Assembly: GCA_050996405.1 (NCBI GenBank)
Contig: JBPCRW010000156.1
Coordinates: forward strand, 1-9,526
DNA from: JBPCRW01 sp050996405
Lineage (GTDB): Bacteria > Acidobacteriota > Blastocatellia > Pyrinomonadales > Pyrinomonadaceae
Length of the DNA: 9,526 bases
Direction: 5' to 3'
Both the position numbers and the translations under genes were made by a program. Positions within the stretch are counted from its first letter, which is position 1; the number at the start of each line of letters is the position of its first letter. The notes beneath the pieces were generated by a model. It was given only the letters and a program-made list of their open reading frames with translations. It was not told where the DNA came from and searched no databases. Shown here one piece after another: positions 1 to 6,565 of this stretch.

Positions 1-852
1 GTTGAGGTTTCGCCTTCGCTGATCTCGAACGTCACCGATTCAGTTCTCGACGAGGTTCGCGACTGGCAATCGCGTCCACTCGACAGCGTTTATCCGATTC
101 TTTACCTTGATGCTCTTCAGGTCAAAGTCAAAAGTCAGGGCAGCGTTCGCAACAAAGCGATTTATCTTGCCTTTGGTGTAACGATGAGCGGGTTGAAAGA
201 AGTGCTTGGCATTTGGGCGGCAGATACGGAAGGCTCAAAGTTCTGGATGCAAGTGATTACTGAACTAAAGAATCGCGGCGTGCAAGATATTTTCATCGCT
301 TGCGTTGACGGACTCAAAGGTTTCCCGGAAGCCATCGAAGCAATCTATCCACAAACGCAAATTCAATTGTGCATCGTTCACCTGGTTAGACATTCACTTT
401 TCTACGTCTCGCACAAAGACAGAAAAGAAGTGGCGACCGATCTGAAGATGATTTACCAAGCTCCAACTTTGGACGAAGCCGATTATCAATTGAATAAGTT
501 CGCCGACAAATGGAAAACAGCCTATCCGATGGTCGTGCGGTCGTGGCAAATGAACTGGTCGCGCGTGATTCCGATGTTTTCATTCGCACCGGAAATCAGG
601 AAGGCAATCTACACGACCAACACGATTGAGTCGCTCAATATGACTTTGCGAAAGATCATCAAAAACCGGGCGATGTTTCCATCCGACGAAGCCGTTTTTA
701 AGATCATGTATCTTGCCTTGAAAAACATCAGCAAACGATGGACAATGCCGATACAGAACTGGAGCGGCGCGATGAATCAATTTGCCATACTTTTTGAAAA
801 CCAGCTGCCGAGCGGCAGCCTAACCAACAGCGCGTTTACACAAAATTTCTAA
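1..852 (+). CDS. IS256-family (Mutator-type) transposase, 5' end outside window
   Basis: DDE transposase that cuts and inserts an IS256-type element. The frame is open from base 1, so about 283 C-terminal residues of an expected ~400 are visible, and the N-terminal DNA-binding part lies off the left edge. The catalytic triad can be read: Asp in YLDAL (fragment residue 37), Asp in CVDGLKGFPEA (residue 103) and Glu in TTNTIESLN (residue 210). Other family hallmarks are LKNRGV, QLCIVH and the C-terminal WTMPIQNW. The ATG at 184 is internal, because the first catalytic Asp lies upstream of it. The last codons overlap the probable right terminal inverted repeat, as in many family members. The visible part has no frameshift or stop, so the copy may be active. 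Family assignment is firm; activity is inference. Confidence 0.95.
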   Translation, partial: VEVSPSLISNVTDSVLDEVRDWQSRPLDSVYPILYLDALQVKVKSQGSVRNKAIYLAFGVTMSGLKEVLGIWAADTEGSKFWMQVITELKNRGVQDIFIACVDGLKGFPEAIEAIYPQTQIQLCIVHLVRHSLFYVSHKDRKEVATDLKMIYQAPTLDEADYQLNKFADKWKTAYPMVVRSWQMNWSRVIPMFSFAPEIRKAIYTTNTIESLNMTLRKIIKNRAMFPSDEAVFKIMYLALKNISKRWTMPIQNWSGAMNQFAILFENQLPSGSLTNSAFTQNF

Positions 853-860
853 CACCCTCC
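835..860 (+). repeat. Probable right terminal inverted repeat of the IS256-family element
   Basis: The sequence around the transposase stop, TTTACACAAAATTTCTAACA followed by CCCTCC, has the look of IS256-family ends, which often run into the 3' end of the transposase gene. Read inward from the tip it begins GGAGGGTGTTAGAAATTT. The exact last base (858-860) and any 8-9 bp target duplication cannot be confirmed without the left end, which lies outside the window. Confidence 0.65.
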
Positions 861-1807
861 AAATAACTTCCTCGCAGTCGGATGCTTTTCTGAAACAGAT
901 TTTCAAATCATACCGTGATTCCCGCCGTGAAATAGATGCTATCGAAGAAAACTTTGTCGGATATCTGATTCGGTTTAATGAAGCGGATTTATTTTACACC
1001 AATCTTGCTTCGGCGCTTTGGAAAGACACTAATCTGCCCGACACGCCGCCGATTGCCGTAACAAATACAAGCGGGTATTTCTGCACTTGGGCGGCTTTGG
1101 GAATCGTTTTTTCCCCGCCCAGCAGCGAACATCATTTGCTAATCTCTCCCGACCTTTATCACGAATTCGGACATATCCTTCAAGCAATGAAAGTCGAGTT
1201 ATTCGGGCAAAGATTTTTGTCCGAACTGAAATCGCATATTACGCAGCTCGAAAACAAAGTTAGAAGAACCGCCCGACCGATTAAAGAGGAAAGAATTTTG
1301 GATATTGCTTTTCGATGGAACAGCAGTTGGGCTGAGGAAGTTGCTTGCGACACGATGGCAACATTGATGTTGGGAGCGTCTTACGGTTGGTGCAACCTTC
1401 AGCTATGTTTGCAAAGTTCAAATGTTTTCGACGGCGGCGGAAAACATCCTTCCGATGCCGCCCGAACAAAACATATTTTGAATGTTTTACGGCGGTGCGG
1501 TTTTAATGGTGATGCGGAAAAAATTGAAAATTTATGGAATCAATATTTGCGAATTTCCGGGCAAACAATTTCCAAGTATTATGACGATTATCATCCCGAC
1601 AGTTTATTTACCGCCGTCATGGAAGATGTCGAGCAGGCGATTAAAGATAATAATTTTGGCATCACCAATAGGAGTGCCACAATTGAAATTCTCGAAGAGG
1701 CTTGGAAAGAATTTCTTGAAAATACAAACAATTTTGATGAATGGGAGAAGAAGGCTATTACTAGGCTAAAAAAGAGTTTTACAAACCATAAGGAAAATAA
1801 AAACTAA
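861..1807 (+). pseudogene. HEFGH zinc-metallopeptidase domain, 5'-truncated by IS insertion
   Basis: A frame continuous from just beyond the IS end to the TAA at 1805 encodes about 315 residues. It has no in-frame ATG or GTG between the IS and the conserved region. The first possible start is TTG 1097, and the first ATG (1187) lies beyond the catalytic motif. The HEFGH motif at 1160-1174 fits the HExxH zinc site. About 55 residues further on, WAEEVACDTMATLMLG resembles the ExxxD helix that supplies the third ligand in many gluzincin-type peptidases, and HPSDAARTKHILNVLRRCGF follows. Upstream codons give protein-like sequence (SYRDSRREIDAIEENFVGYL), so coding capacity begins at the IS junction. 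I infer a gene broken by the transposon. The substrate is unknown and I do not recognise a named family. A TTG-initiated domain could still be made. Confidence 0.7.
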
Positions 1808-1836
1808 ACCACTCTGCACTTTCAGCGTAGAGGTTT
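1793..1836 (-). terminator. Putative Rho-independent terminator of the acyltransferase gene
   Basis: On the - strand, AAACCTCT and AGAGTGGTTT form an 8-bp stem with a 2-nt bulge and a ~13-nt loop (1806-1836), followed by AGTTTTTATTTT (down to about 1793). The T-rich tail lies only on the - strand side, so it would stop leftward transcription. It is about 108 bp past the acyltransferase stop and overlaps the end of the opposing peptidase frame. Confidence 0.45.
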
Positions 1837-1943
1837 GAAAAACGAGATCCGCTTGCGATAGATCCGAAATTGAGTAATGCCAAACTCGGAGAAATGTATT
1901 CAATCCTTTCAATCTTTTTCTGTAAATATTGCTGATCAACCAA

Positions 1944-3149
1944 TTAAACACCGATTATTTGCATTTTTTCATTTGCTCCGACCGATTGAACCGGAGATGC
2001 CGCGCCATGCGTCGGAAAATAGCGGTTGCGAATTTTTAAAAACGGGTATTCGACCAGTTTCGCCGTTCCGATTCCGACTATAAAAGTTCCGAAAAAATAC
2101 ACGGCGGCGTAAAAATACCAATTATCGTTTCCGGTCAGATTTATAATCGCTTTGCAGAACCAATTCTGAAGCGGTATATTCCACAGATATATCGAGTAGG
2201 AATATGTGCCGAGATAAGCCGCAAATCCGGTGAGAGGTATTTTTGAAAAATCGCTTTTTAGCGCAAATATCAACAGACAGCCGCCGCCCATATAAAATAA
2301 CGGGAAGCCGATGACGGCAATCCAAGCGTTCAGATTTAAATCAAACAAGAACGCCGGAAGCAGAAGAATGATTCCGGCAATTCCAATCCAATTTTTATAT
2401 CGTCGGAGAAAAGCGTTTTCGGAAAACTCATGAAAATGCCAGAGATAGGAAATTAAGACACCGAACAGAAGCGAATCCATTCGCAGATGCGTCGGCTCTA
2501 CATTTCTGGCGTATTGAAAAGGCAGCAACAACACCGTCAGCAAGCGCATCGCCAGACAAGCGACGGCGACGAGCGCGAAAATTTTCGGAATCAACCGGAA
2601 AGGATTTTCGGCAACGCTCTTTCGATAGCGCAACAATCCCAAAAACAAAATACATAAAGCGATGTAGAAATGTTCTTCGACCGCCAAACTCCAAGTGTGT
2701 TCCCACAAATTCGGCGCGTAGTTTTGAACGAAAAATAGTTCGCCGAGCAGTCCGAGACGATAAAAATTCGTCTTAAAAAAAACGGCGGCAGCGCAGGTTA
2801 CGATTAGTAAAAACCAAAAGGCGGGATAAATTTTGAAGCCGCGCCGGATGAGAAAACGCTTGATGTCGAGGTCGTTGGTTTTTTGATATTCCCGAAACAG
2901 CAGACCTGAAATCAAAAAACCGCTGAGGACGAAAAACAAATCCACGCCGACCCACCCGCCTCGATTCCAGATTGCCGTAAATTTATTAAAAAAAAGATTT
3001 GTCTCCGGCGGGCAGATGGTCATATGACTTCCGATGACCAGCAAAACGGCAATCGTCCTCAGCAAATCCAGTTGAATGATGCGTTTTTGAAGCGGTTTAT
3101 CCATAAATTTTTGATTGAATAACTTCCGGCTAGTGAGAAGTAAATTCAT
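1944..3149 (-). CDS. Acyltransferase-3 (AT3/OafA-like) membrane protein
   Basis: Integral membrane O-acyltransferase of the AT3 family, which transfers acyl (often acetyl) groups to carbohydrates or other extracytoplasmic acceptors. The N-terminal LDLLRTIAVLLVIGSHM carries the family R-x10-H signature (R31, H42). GGWVGVDLFFVLSGFLISG (64-82) is the most typical stretch, WSLAVEEHFY (153-162) matches the WSLxxExxFY motif, and YSIYLWN (318-324) lies in a late helix. About ten hydrophobic segments span the 401 residues, and there is no SGNH extension. The start is uncertain: ATG 3149 gives a 15-residue non-conserved leader, while ATG 3104 (MDKPLQKR) starts closer to the first helix. Neither has a well-spaced Shine-Dalgarno. 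No glycosyltransferase or polysaccharide genes are nearby, so the acceptor cannot be guessed. Family call firm, substrate unknown. Confidence 0.93.
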   Translation of the reverse strand: MNLLLTSRKLFNQKFMDKPLQKRIIQLDLLRTIAVLLVIGSHMTICPPETNLFFNKFTAIWNRGGWVGVDLFFVLSGFLISGLLFREYQKTNDLDIKRFLIRRGFKIYPAFWFLLIVTCAAAVFFKTNFYRLGLLGELFFVQNYAPNLWEHTWSLAVEEHFYIALCILFLGLLRYRKSVAENPFRLIPKIFALVAVACLAMRLLTVLLLPFQYARNVEPTHLRMDSLLFGVLISYLWHFHEFSENAFLRRYKNWIGIAGIILLLPAFLFDLNLNAWIAVIGFPLFYMGGGCLLIFALKSDFSKIPLTGFAAYLGTYSYSIYLWNIPLQNWFCKAIINLTGNDNWYFYAAVYFFGTFIVGIGTAKLVEYPFLKIRNRYFPTHGAASPVQSVGANEKMQIIGV

Positions 3150-3178
3150 GAAGGGTCAAACCGAAAAGAGCAAGTTGA

Positions 3179-3206
3179 GCCGAGAATAGCGATTATCGGC
3201 TGTCAA
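3179..3206 (-). promoter_or_regulatory. Dyad next to a TTGACA box upstream of the acyltransferase
   Basis: On the - strand a perfect TTGACA hexamer (3206-3201) is followed at once by GCCGATAATCGCTATTCTCG plus GC, a 22-bp imperfect dyad with GCCGA/TCGGC arms. No convincing -10 box stands 16-18 bp after the hexamer, so a promoter is not established. An operator or leader hairpin about 30 bp before the acyltransferase ATG is possible. Confidence 0.25.
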
Positions 3207-3633
3207 CAAGCCCGTGAACCTTATTATTAAACGGGGCGCAAGGACTATTTACTTCCGCCTGTTTATATAAATCTGCAAAAAACCTTTTTCTCCATATTTC
3301 ATTTCGACACAGCTTTGAAGTTGCGAAATTACTTTGAACATCATCCGAATGAAATGTCTAGCGAAGCACCGGCTAAGTTTGCTCATCTCCGGTTGAAGTT
3401 TTGAGTATGTTTAAATATGCAATATGAAAGCATATCGTCCTCTTTTCAACATCGTTTAGTTGAAATAAAAAGTAAATACAAATGCCTGCTCAACTCGACT
3501 TACAACCTCTTTAATACTTTCCGGTTAACTTGAAATCAGAAATATCGCCTGTTTGCAACGGTTTTCTCAAATGCCCGCTCCCTACTTCCAATTTTCAAAC
3601 GTCAGATTTCCACCGTTTATTTACCCTAAAGTT

Positions 3634-3667
3634 GCCGCCGGATAAAATCTTACCCGTAACCGGCAGC
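3634..3667 (-). ncRNA. Structured element just after the nuclease stop (terminator or guide-RNA scaffold candidate)
   Basis: Starting 27 nt after the nuclease stop, the - strand reads GCTGCC-GGTTAC-GGGTAA-GATT-TTATCC-GGCGGC. GGGTAA pairs with TTATCC around a 4-nt loop, and GCTGCC pairs with GGCGGC outside an unpaired GGTTAC. Each stem contains one G-U pair that would be an A-C mismatch in the opposite transcript, so the full fold works best in RNA from the nuclease strand. A competing shorter fold (GCCGG/CCGGC) is possible on either strand. No T-run follows, which argues against a simple terminator. TnpB-type nucleases carry their omega-RNA at this position, but homology has not been shown. 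Confidence 0.3.
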
Positions 3668-3694
3668 GTAGCGACGAACGTCTTTGTTTTGGTT

Positions 3695-5386
3695 TCAAAC
3701 AACGCAGACAATGTAATCTTTCAAATACGGTGGAACCGTAACCGCACTGCTTAGGATTTCCGTCACTGCGCCCTCCAATAATTCTGCCGCCGCTCGTTCG
3801 TCCCGATCTCTTTGGTGACCGTTAGCGCAAGTGAGCATCAGTTCTGACGAATCGGAGATGATTTCCGCATCGCATTCGTCACAAATCAGCATCGACTGGG
3901 TATCGGCAGGCGTTCCGGCGCGTAACCAATCGGGCGTTTTGGCTGATTGTTCTTTGATAAAAAGGCGTAATTGGTGAAGGCTCACCCACTGCCGGAATTT
4001 ATTGGACTCTTTGAGTGCCGCGTTTGTGATGCGCGAAGTTTTTTTCGCCTTGGTCGCCATTTCCCACAGTTTCAAATCTTCTTTCCAAATCAACTCCGAA
4101 TAATTTGACGCGAGCCATTTGACCGTTTGGCGAAAAAGCAGTTTTCGTCGCCCGGTAAATTTTCGCCGAAAATGTTCCTTTTCGGTTTCAAAGTAGATGT
4201 CCTTCTCCTCCCATTTACCAACGATTTCGATTATTTGTTTTAGTAAATCTTTCGCTCCTTCTTCGGTCGCTGCATTTGCAGCTTCCAAAATTTCACTTGA
4301 GACTTTTTTTAGGTTGTGCAGCCCGCGATTACGCATTTTTACTAGACCTGTAAAAATTTCGCGCCATTTTTCGGGCATCTCGATCCCATGTTTTTTAGCC
4401 GCGTCGGAAAGTTCTTTCAATTGCTTTTTGGCTTCTTCGAGCTTTGCGCCTTGCGCCGCGTCCCAGACGAAATAGTCCTTCAAATCGGCGATGTATTGTT
4501 TCTCAACGCCCTTTTTCGCCAAAAACTTAATTGTATTTTTTAAATAGGCGGAAATCATATTGCCGTCCGGCAGGCGCAGCTCGAATTTGTTGCCTGCGCT
4601 ATCAACGACAAATCCGAAGCGGATATAATCGGGAAAACGGCGATAGCCTAAATCGAGCGCGGCGACGGGCAGCGACGGATCTGGAATAATTTTTGGCGGC
4701 GGCTCTTCGACAGTTAAAATTAATCGCCACTGCCAATTCTTTAAGCGCGAGATTTTGCCGACCAGCGTGACCTTTTTGACAAATCCCGCTTCCGGGAAAA
4801 ACGGACACCTCCACACGCCCGTGAAATTAACGGAGAGGCGCGATTTGCCGACGAGGTAATGACCGTGCAGCGGCGTTTTGTTGCGCGAACGGTTACTTTC
4901 TCTTTTCACGCCGACGCGCATTGCGAGCGGTTTTCGGCGTAGCTTTTCGTTCCGAGAATCTAATTCGGTTAACAGCTCTGCGAATTTTACGCCGCCCGAT
5001 TTGAATCTTTTTGAAAAATTCACCGTTTGAATTCCTTTTTTGAAATGAAGCGTTCCATTATTTTTGTAAGCAAGACCCATTGCGCTCTCAGCCGCCATCC
5101 GAAGATTTTCAAGGTCGTTGTAAAGAACCTTCGGACTTTGCGCTTTCCACGTCGCCAAGGTAGTTTTCTTGCGCTCGGCGCGGATTTGGCTCAAAGCGTT
5201 TTTAACCTTTCTGTCATCAAGCCTTTCTTTTCTAAGCCGAGCGAGTTCCGTTTCGAGCGTTGTAACTTGCTCGTCAAAAGCGCGATAAGCGGCAACAATT
5301 TCATTCCACACATTTTTGAGCGTTCGGGCTTCCGCCCAAAACTCCTCGCTCGTTTCAATCCGGCTAATTAGGTATGACGTAGGTTT
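3695..5386 (-). CDS. Cas12m/TnpB-like RuvC nuclease (type V-U-like effector), N-terminus frameshifted
   Basis: RNA-guided-type RuvC nuclease of the TnpB/Cas12 superfamily. Positions count from GTG 5311, which opens a 538-residue frame. RuvC-I is VAALDLGYR (Asp220), RuvC-II is SELIWKEDLKLW (Glu411), and RuvC-III is DRDERAAAELL (Asp504). The zinc finger is C477-x2-C480 ... C495-x3-H499. Residues 15-50 look like a charged coiled coil, followed by a TLHFKKG strand region. About 190 residues separate RuvC-I and RuvC-II, more than in typical TnpB. The order and length (W..A..L helix, coiled coil, LHF/KG, ALDLGYR, ELRLP, RxR...YRQxx helix, Cys-rich end) resemble Cas12m. Known Cas12m proteins have a degenerate active site, whereas all three acidic residues seem present here. 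The frame stays open to 5386 with conserved-looking sequence (ISRIETSEEFWAEARTLKN) and no start codon, so GTG 5311 is unlikely to be the true start. No cas1, cas2 or array is seen. Superfamily firm; subfamily and function inferred. Confidence 0.8.
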   Translation of the reverse strand, partial: KPTSYLISRIETSEEFWAEARTLKNVWNEIVAAYRAFDEQVTTLETELARLRKERLDDRKVKNALSQIRAERKKTTLATWKAQSPKVLYNDLENLRMAAESAMGLAYKNNGTLHFKKGIQTVNFSKRFKSGGVKFAELLTELDSRNEKLRRKPLAMRVGVKRESNRSRNKTPLHGHYLVGKSRLSVNFTGVWRCPFFPEAGFVKKVTLVGKISRLKNWQWRLILTVEEPPPKIIPDPSLPVAALDLGYRRFPDYIRFGFVVDSAGNKFELRLPDGNMISAYLKNTIKFLAKKGVEKQYIADLKDYFVWDAAQGAKLEEAKKQLKELSDAAKKHGIEMPEKWREIFTGLVKMRNRGLHNLKKVSSEILEAANAATEEGAKDLLKQIIEIVGKWEEKDIYFETEKEHFRRKFTGRRKLLFRQTVKWLASNYSELIWKEDLKLWEMATKAKKTSRITNAALKESNKFRQWVSLHQLRLFIKEQSAKTPDWLRAGTPADTQSMLICDECDAEIISDSSELMLTCANGHQRDRDERAAAELLEGAVTEILSSAVTVPPYLKDYIVCVV

Positions 5387-5426
5387 TTACTCGCCAATCG
5401 GGTCTTAACTTTTCAACTCCAAGCAT
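5364..5426 (-). pseudogene. Probable true N-terminus of the Cas12-like gene, in another frame
   Basis: ATG 5426 opens a 20-codon frame, MLGVEKLRPDWRVKTYVIPN, ending at TAG (5366-5364). VKTYVIP is a typical first beta strand of TnpB/Cas12 proteins and would normally run into the next helix. That helix (IETSEEFWAEARTLKNVWNE) is found in the frame one base further on, which is open from 5386 and overlaps this one by 23 bases. A single +1 shift between about 5386 and 5366 would restore one protein of about 560-570 residues. It may be a disabling mutation, a sequencing or assembly error, or programmed recoding. No Shine-Dalgarno is evident before 5426. Confidence 0.55.
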
Positions 5427-5494
5427 CTTTTAATCTGGGCAAATTCGGACATTCTTTTGTTCGTCACAGCTTTCCCAAAATTGAATGCGGCAAA

Positions 5495-6565
5495 TTAAAT
5501 GTCCGTTTTTTTAAGCGTTAGCCGAAAAATTGCTCCCTGTGCAGTGTTTTCCGCCGTCAGACTGCCTTCGTGCTGCGCGATAATTTTGTGCGCGACCGAA
5601 AGTCCGAGTCCCGAACCTTTGTCTTTGGTGGTGAAAAATGGATCGAAAATTCGTCCCAAGACGCTTGCCGGAATACCACCGCCCGTATCTTCAATTTCGA
5701 TTGCTACTGTATCTTTTGTTTGAAAGGTGCGAAAAATGAGCTTTCCGCCGTTCGGCATCGCCTGCAAAGCGTTAAGATTCAGATTCAATAAAACCTGCTC
5801 GATTTGTTCGCCGTCTAGAGCAACCGGCTGTAAATCCTTCGCCAGATCTTTTTCCACAATGACATTCTGCGCCGCCGCTTGTTGCTCCAGCAGTTTGATA
5901 ACCGATTCAATTATTTCATTGACGTTTATCATAGATTGGACGAGTTTCGGTGGGCGGGCAAAGCGGACGAATTCCTGCACCAATTTTTCTATCCGATCAA
6001 CTTCGTGTTTAGCGATTAGCGCAAATTCACGGCGCGGGCTGTCTGCCGCCAGCTCGTCTTCGATAATTTCGACCGCGCCTTTGATTGCGCCGAGCGGGTT
6101 GCGAATTTCGTGGACGATTCCGGCGGAAATTTCACCGAGTGCGCTCAAGCGTTCGGCTTGCAAAAGTTGTTCAAAAGTTTGGCGCAACTCCATATAGGAG
6201 CGTTCGAGTTCGGCAGTAATTTTTTCGGCGCGTTCGTGTTCGCGGCGGTTGCGGTCGCTTAAAACTCCGGCAACGGCGGCGAAGAAAAAGAATAAAACAA
6301 TTTCGGCGTATTGATTGAGCGCGTATTCGGGTTGATGATGCCACTGAAAAAAGATGTGCGGCAAGTATGCGGCACTGGAAAACAGAGCCGCCAGCAGGCT
6401 GCCGCGTAAACCGAATAATAAAGATGCCGCGACAATCGGCAAATAGTAAAGTCTTTGATAAACCTGATGCGCCGTGATGCTGTCAAGCGGCGTTAAAAAA
6501 TGCAGCGTTGAAATTAAAATGATTACGCCGCCGATAAGCGCCATTTTCCACCAATCAGGGCGCAT
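5495..6565 (-). CDS. Membrane sensor histidine kinase, NtrB/ZraS type
   Basis: Senses an unknown cue, autophosphorylates, and should pass phosphate to the regulator encoded just upstream. The first ~105 residues hold about four hydrophobic segments (around 9-25, 43-58, 59-72 and 87-104), with YYLPIVAASLLFGLRG and YLPHIFFQW between them and no large periplasmic domain. A short linker follows (to about 140), with no PAS domain. The H-box is HEIRNPLGAIKG (His152 counted from ATG 6565). The catalytic domain has an N-box NLNLNALQAM, G1 DTGGGIP, F-box FDPFFTTK and G2 GSGLGLS. ATG 6565 overlaps the regulator stop by one base (TGATG), with GGAAGAA about 8 nt upstream. A TTG one codon earlier is also possible. 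The tight overlap indicates translational coupling with the regulator. The enzyme looks intact. Confidence 0.95.
   Translation of the reverse strand: MRPDWWKMALIGGVIILISTLHFLTPLDSITAHQVYQRLYYLPIVAASLLFGLRGSLLAALFSSAAYLPHIFFQWHHQPEYALNQYAEIVLFFFFAAVAGVLSDRNRREHERAEKITAELERSYMELRQTFEQLLQAERLSALGEISAGIVHEIRNPLGAIKGAVEIIEDELAADSPRREFALIAKHEVDRIEKLVQEFVRFARPPKLVQSMINVNEIIESVIKLLEQQAAAQNVIVEKDLAKDLQPVALDGEQIEQVLLNLNLNALQAMPNGGKLIFRTFQTKDTVAIEIEDTGGGIPASVLGRIFDPFFTTKDKGSGLGLSVAHKIIAQHEGSLTAENTAQGAIFRLTLKKTDI

Larger units (their letters stand above)
3150..3694. other. 545-bp non-coding stretch between nuclease and acyltransferase genes
   Basis: No convincing gene is seen; the longest frames lack good starts, ribosome binding sites and protein-like composition. 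The AT-rich DNA contains the structured element just after the nuclease stop (3634-3667), a long imperfect hairpin at 3228-3265 (TAAACGGGGCG paired with CGCCTGTTTA, one bulged G, 17-nt loop), and the dyad next to TTGACA at 3179-3206. By eye I see no regularly spaced direct repeats, so no CRISPR array. This is where a guide RNA for the upstream nuclease or the end of a mobile unit would be expected, but neither is demonstrated. Confidence 0.5.

Noticed and set aside
3530..3754. 74-codon frame on the + strand starting at TTG in the non-coding gap.
   Set aside because: No ribosome binding site, no motif, and it overlaps the end of the nuclease gene antisense; treated as chance.
4197..4475. 92-codon Ser/Phe-rich frame on the + strand.
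   Set aside because: Antisense shadow of the Lys/Glu-rich helical part of the nuclease; the composition is what the complement of AAG/GAA codons gives.
5318..5349. GGGC-GGAA-GCCC hairpin (GNRA-type loop) flanked by GAGCG/CGCTC on the - strand.
   Set aside because: It lies inside conserved-looking coding sequence (SEEFWAEARTL) and has only a 4-bp inner stem; nothing shows it is more than codon-driven chance pairing.
5027..5371. 114-codon open frame on the + strand opposite the Cas12-like gene.
   Set aside because: Antisense shadow: basic, low-information protein with no recognisable motif and no ribosome binding site, overlapping a clear nuclease frame.
5352..5391. CRISPR-repeat-like sequence on the - strand, ending CCGGATTGAAACG, just before the Cas12-like gene.
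   Set aside because: The ATTGAAAC ending resembles many CRISPR repeats and lies beside a Cas12-like gene, but there is only one copy in the window. The same bases are explained as coding sequence for the split N-terminus (VKTYVIPN and ISRIETSEE).
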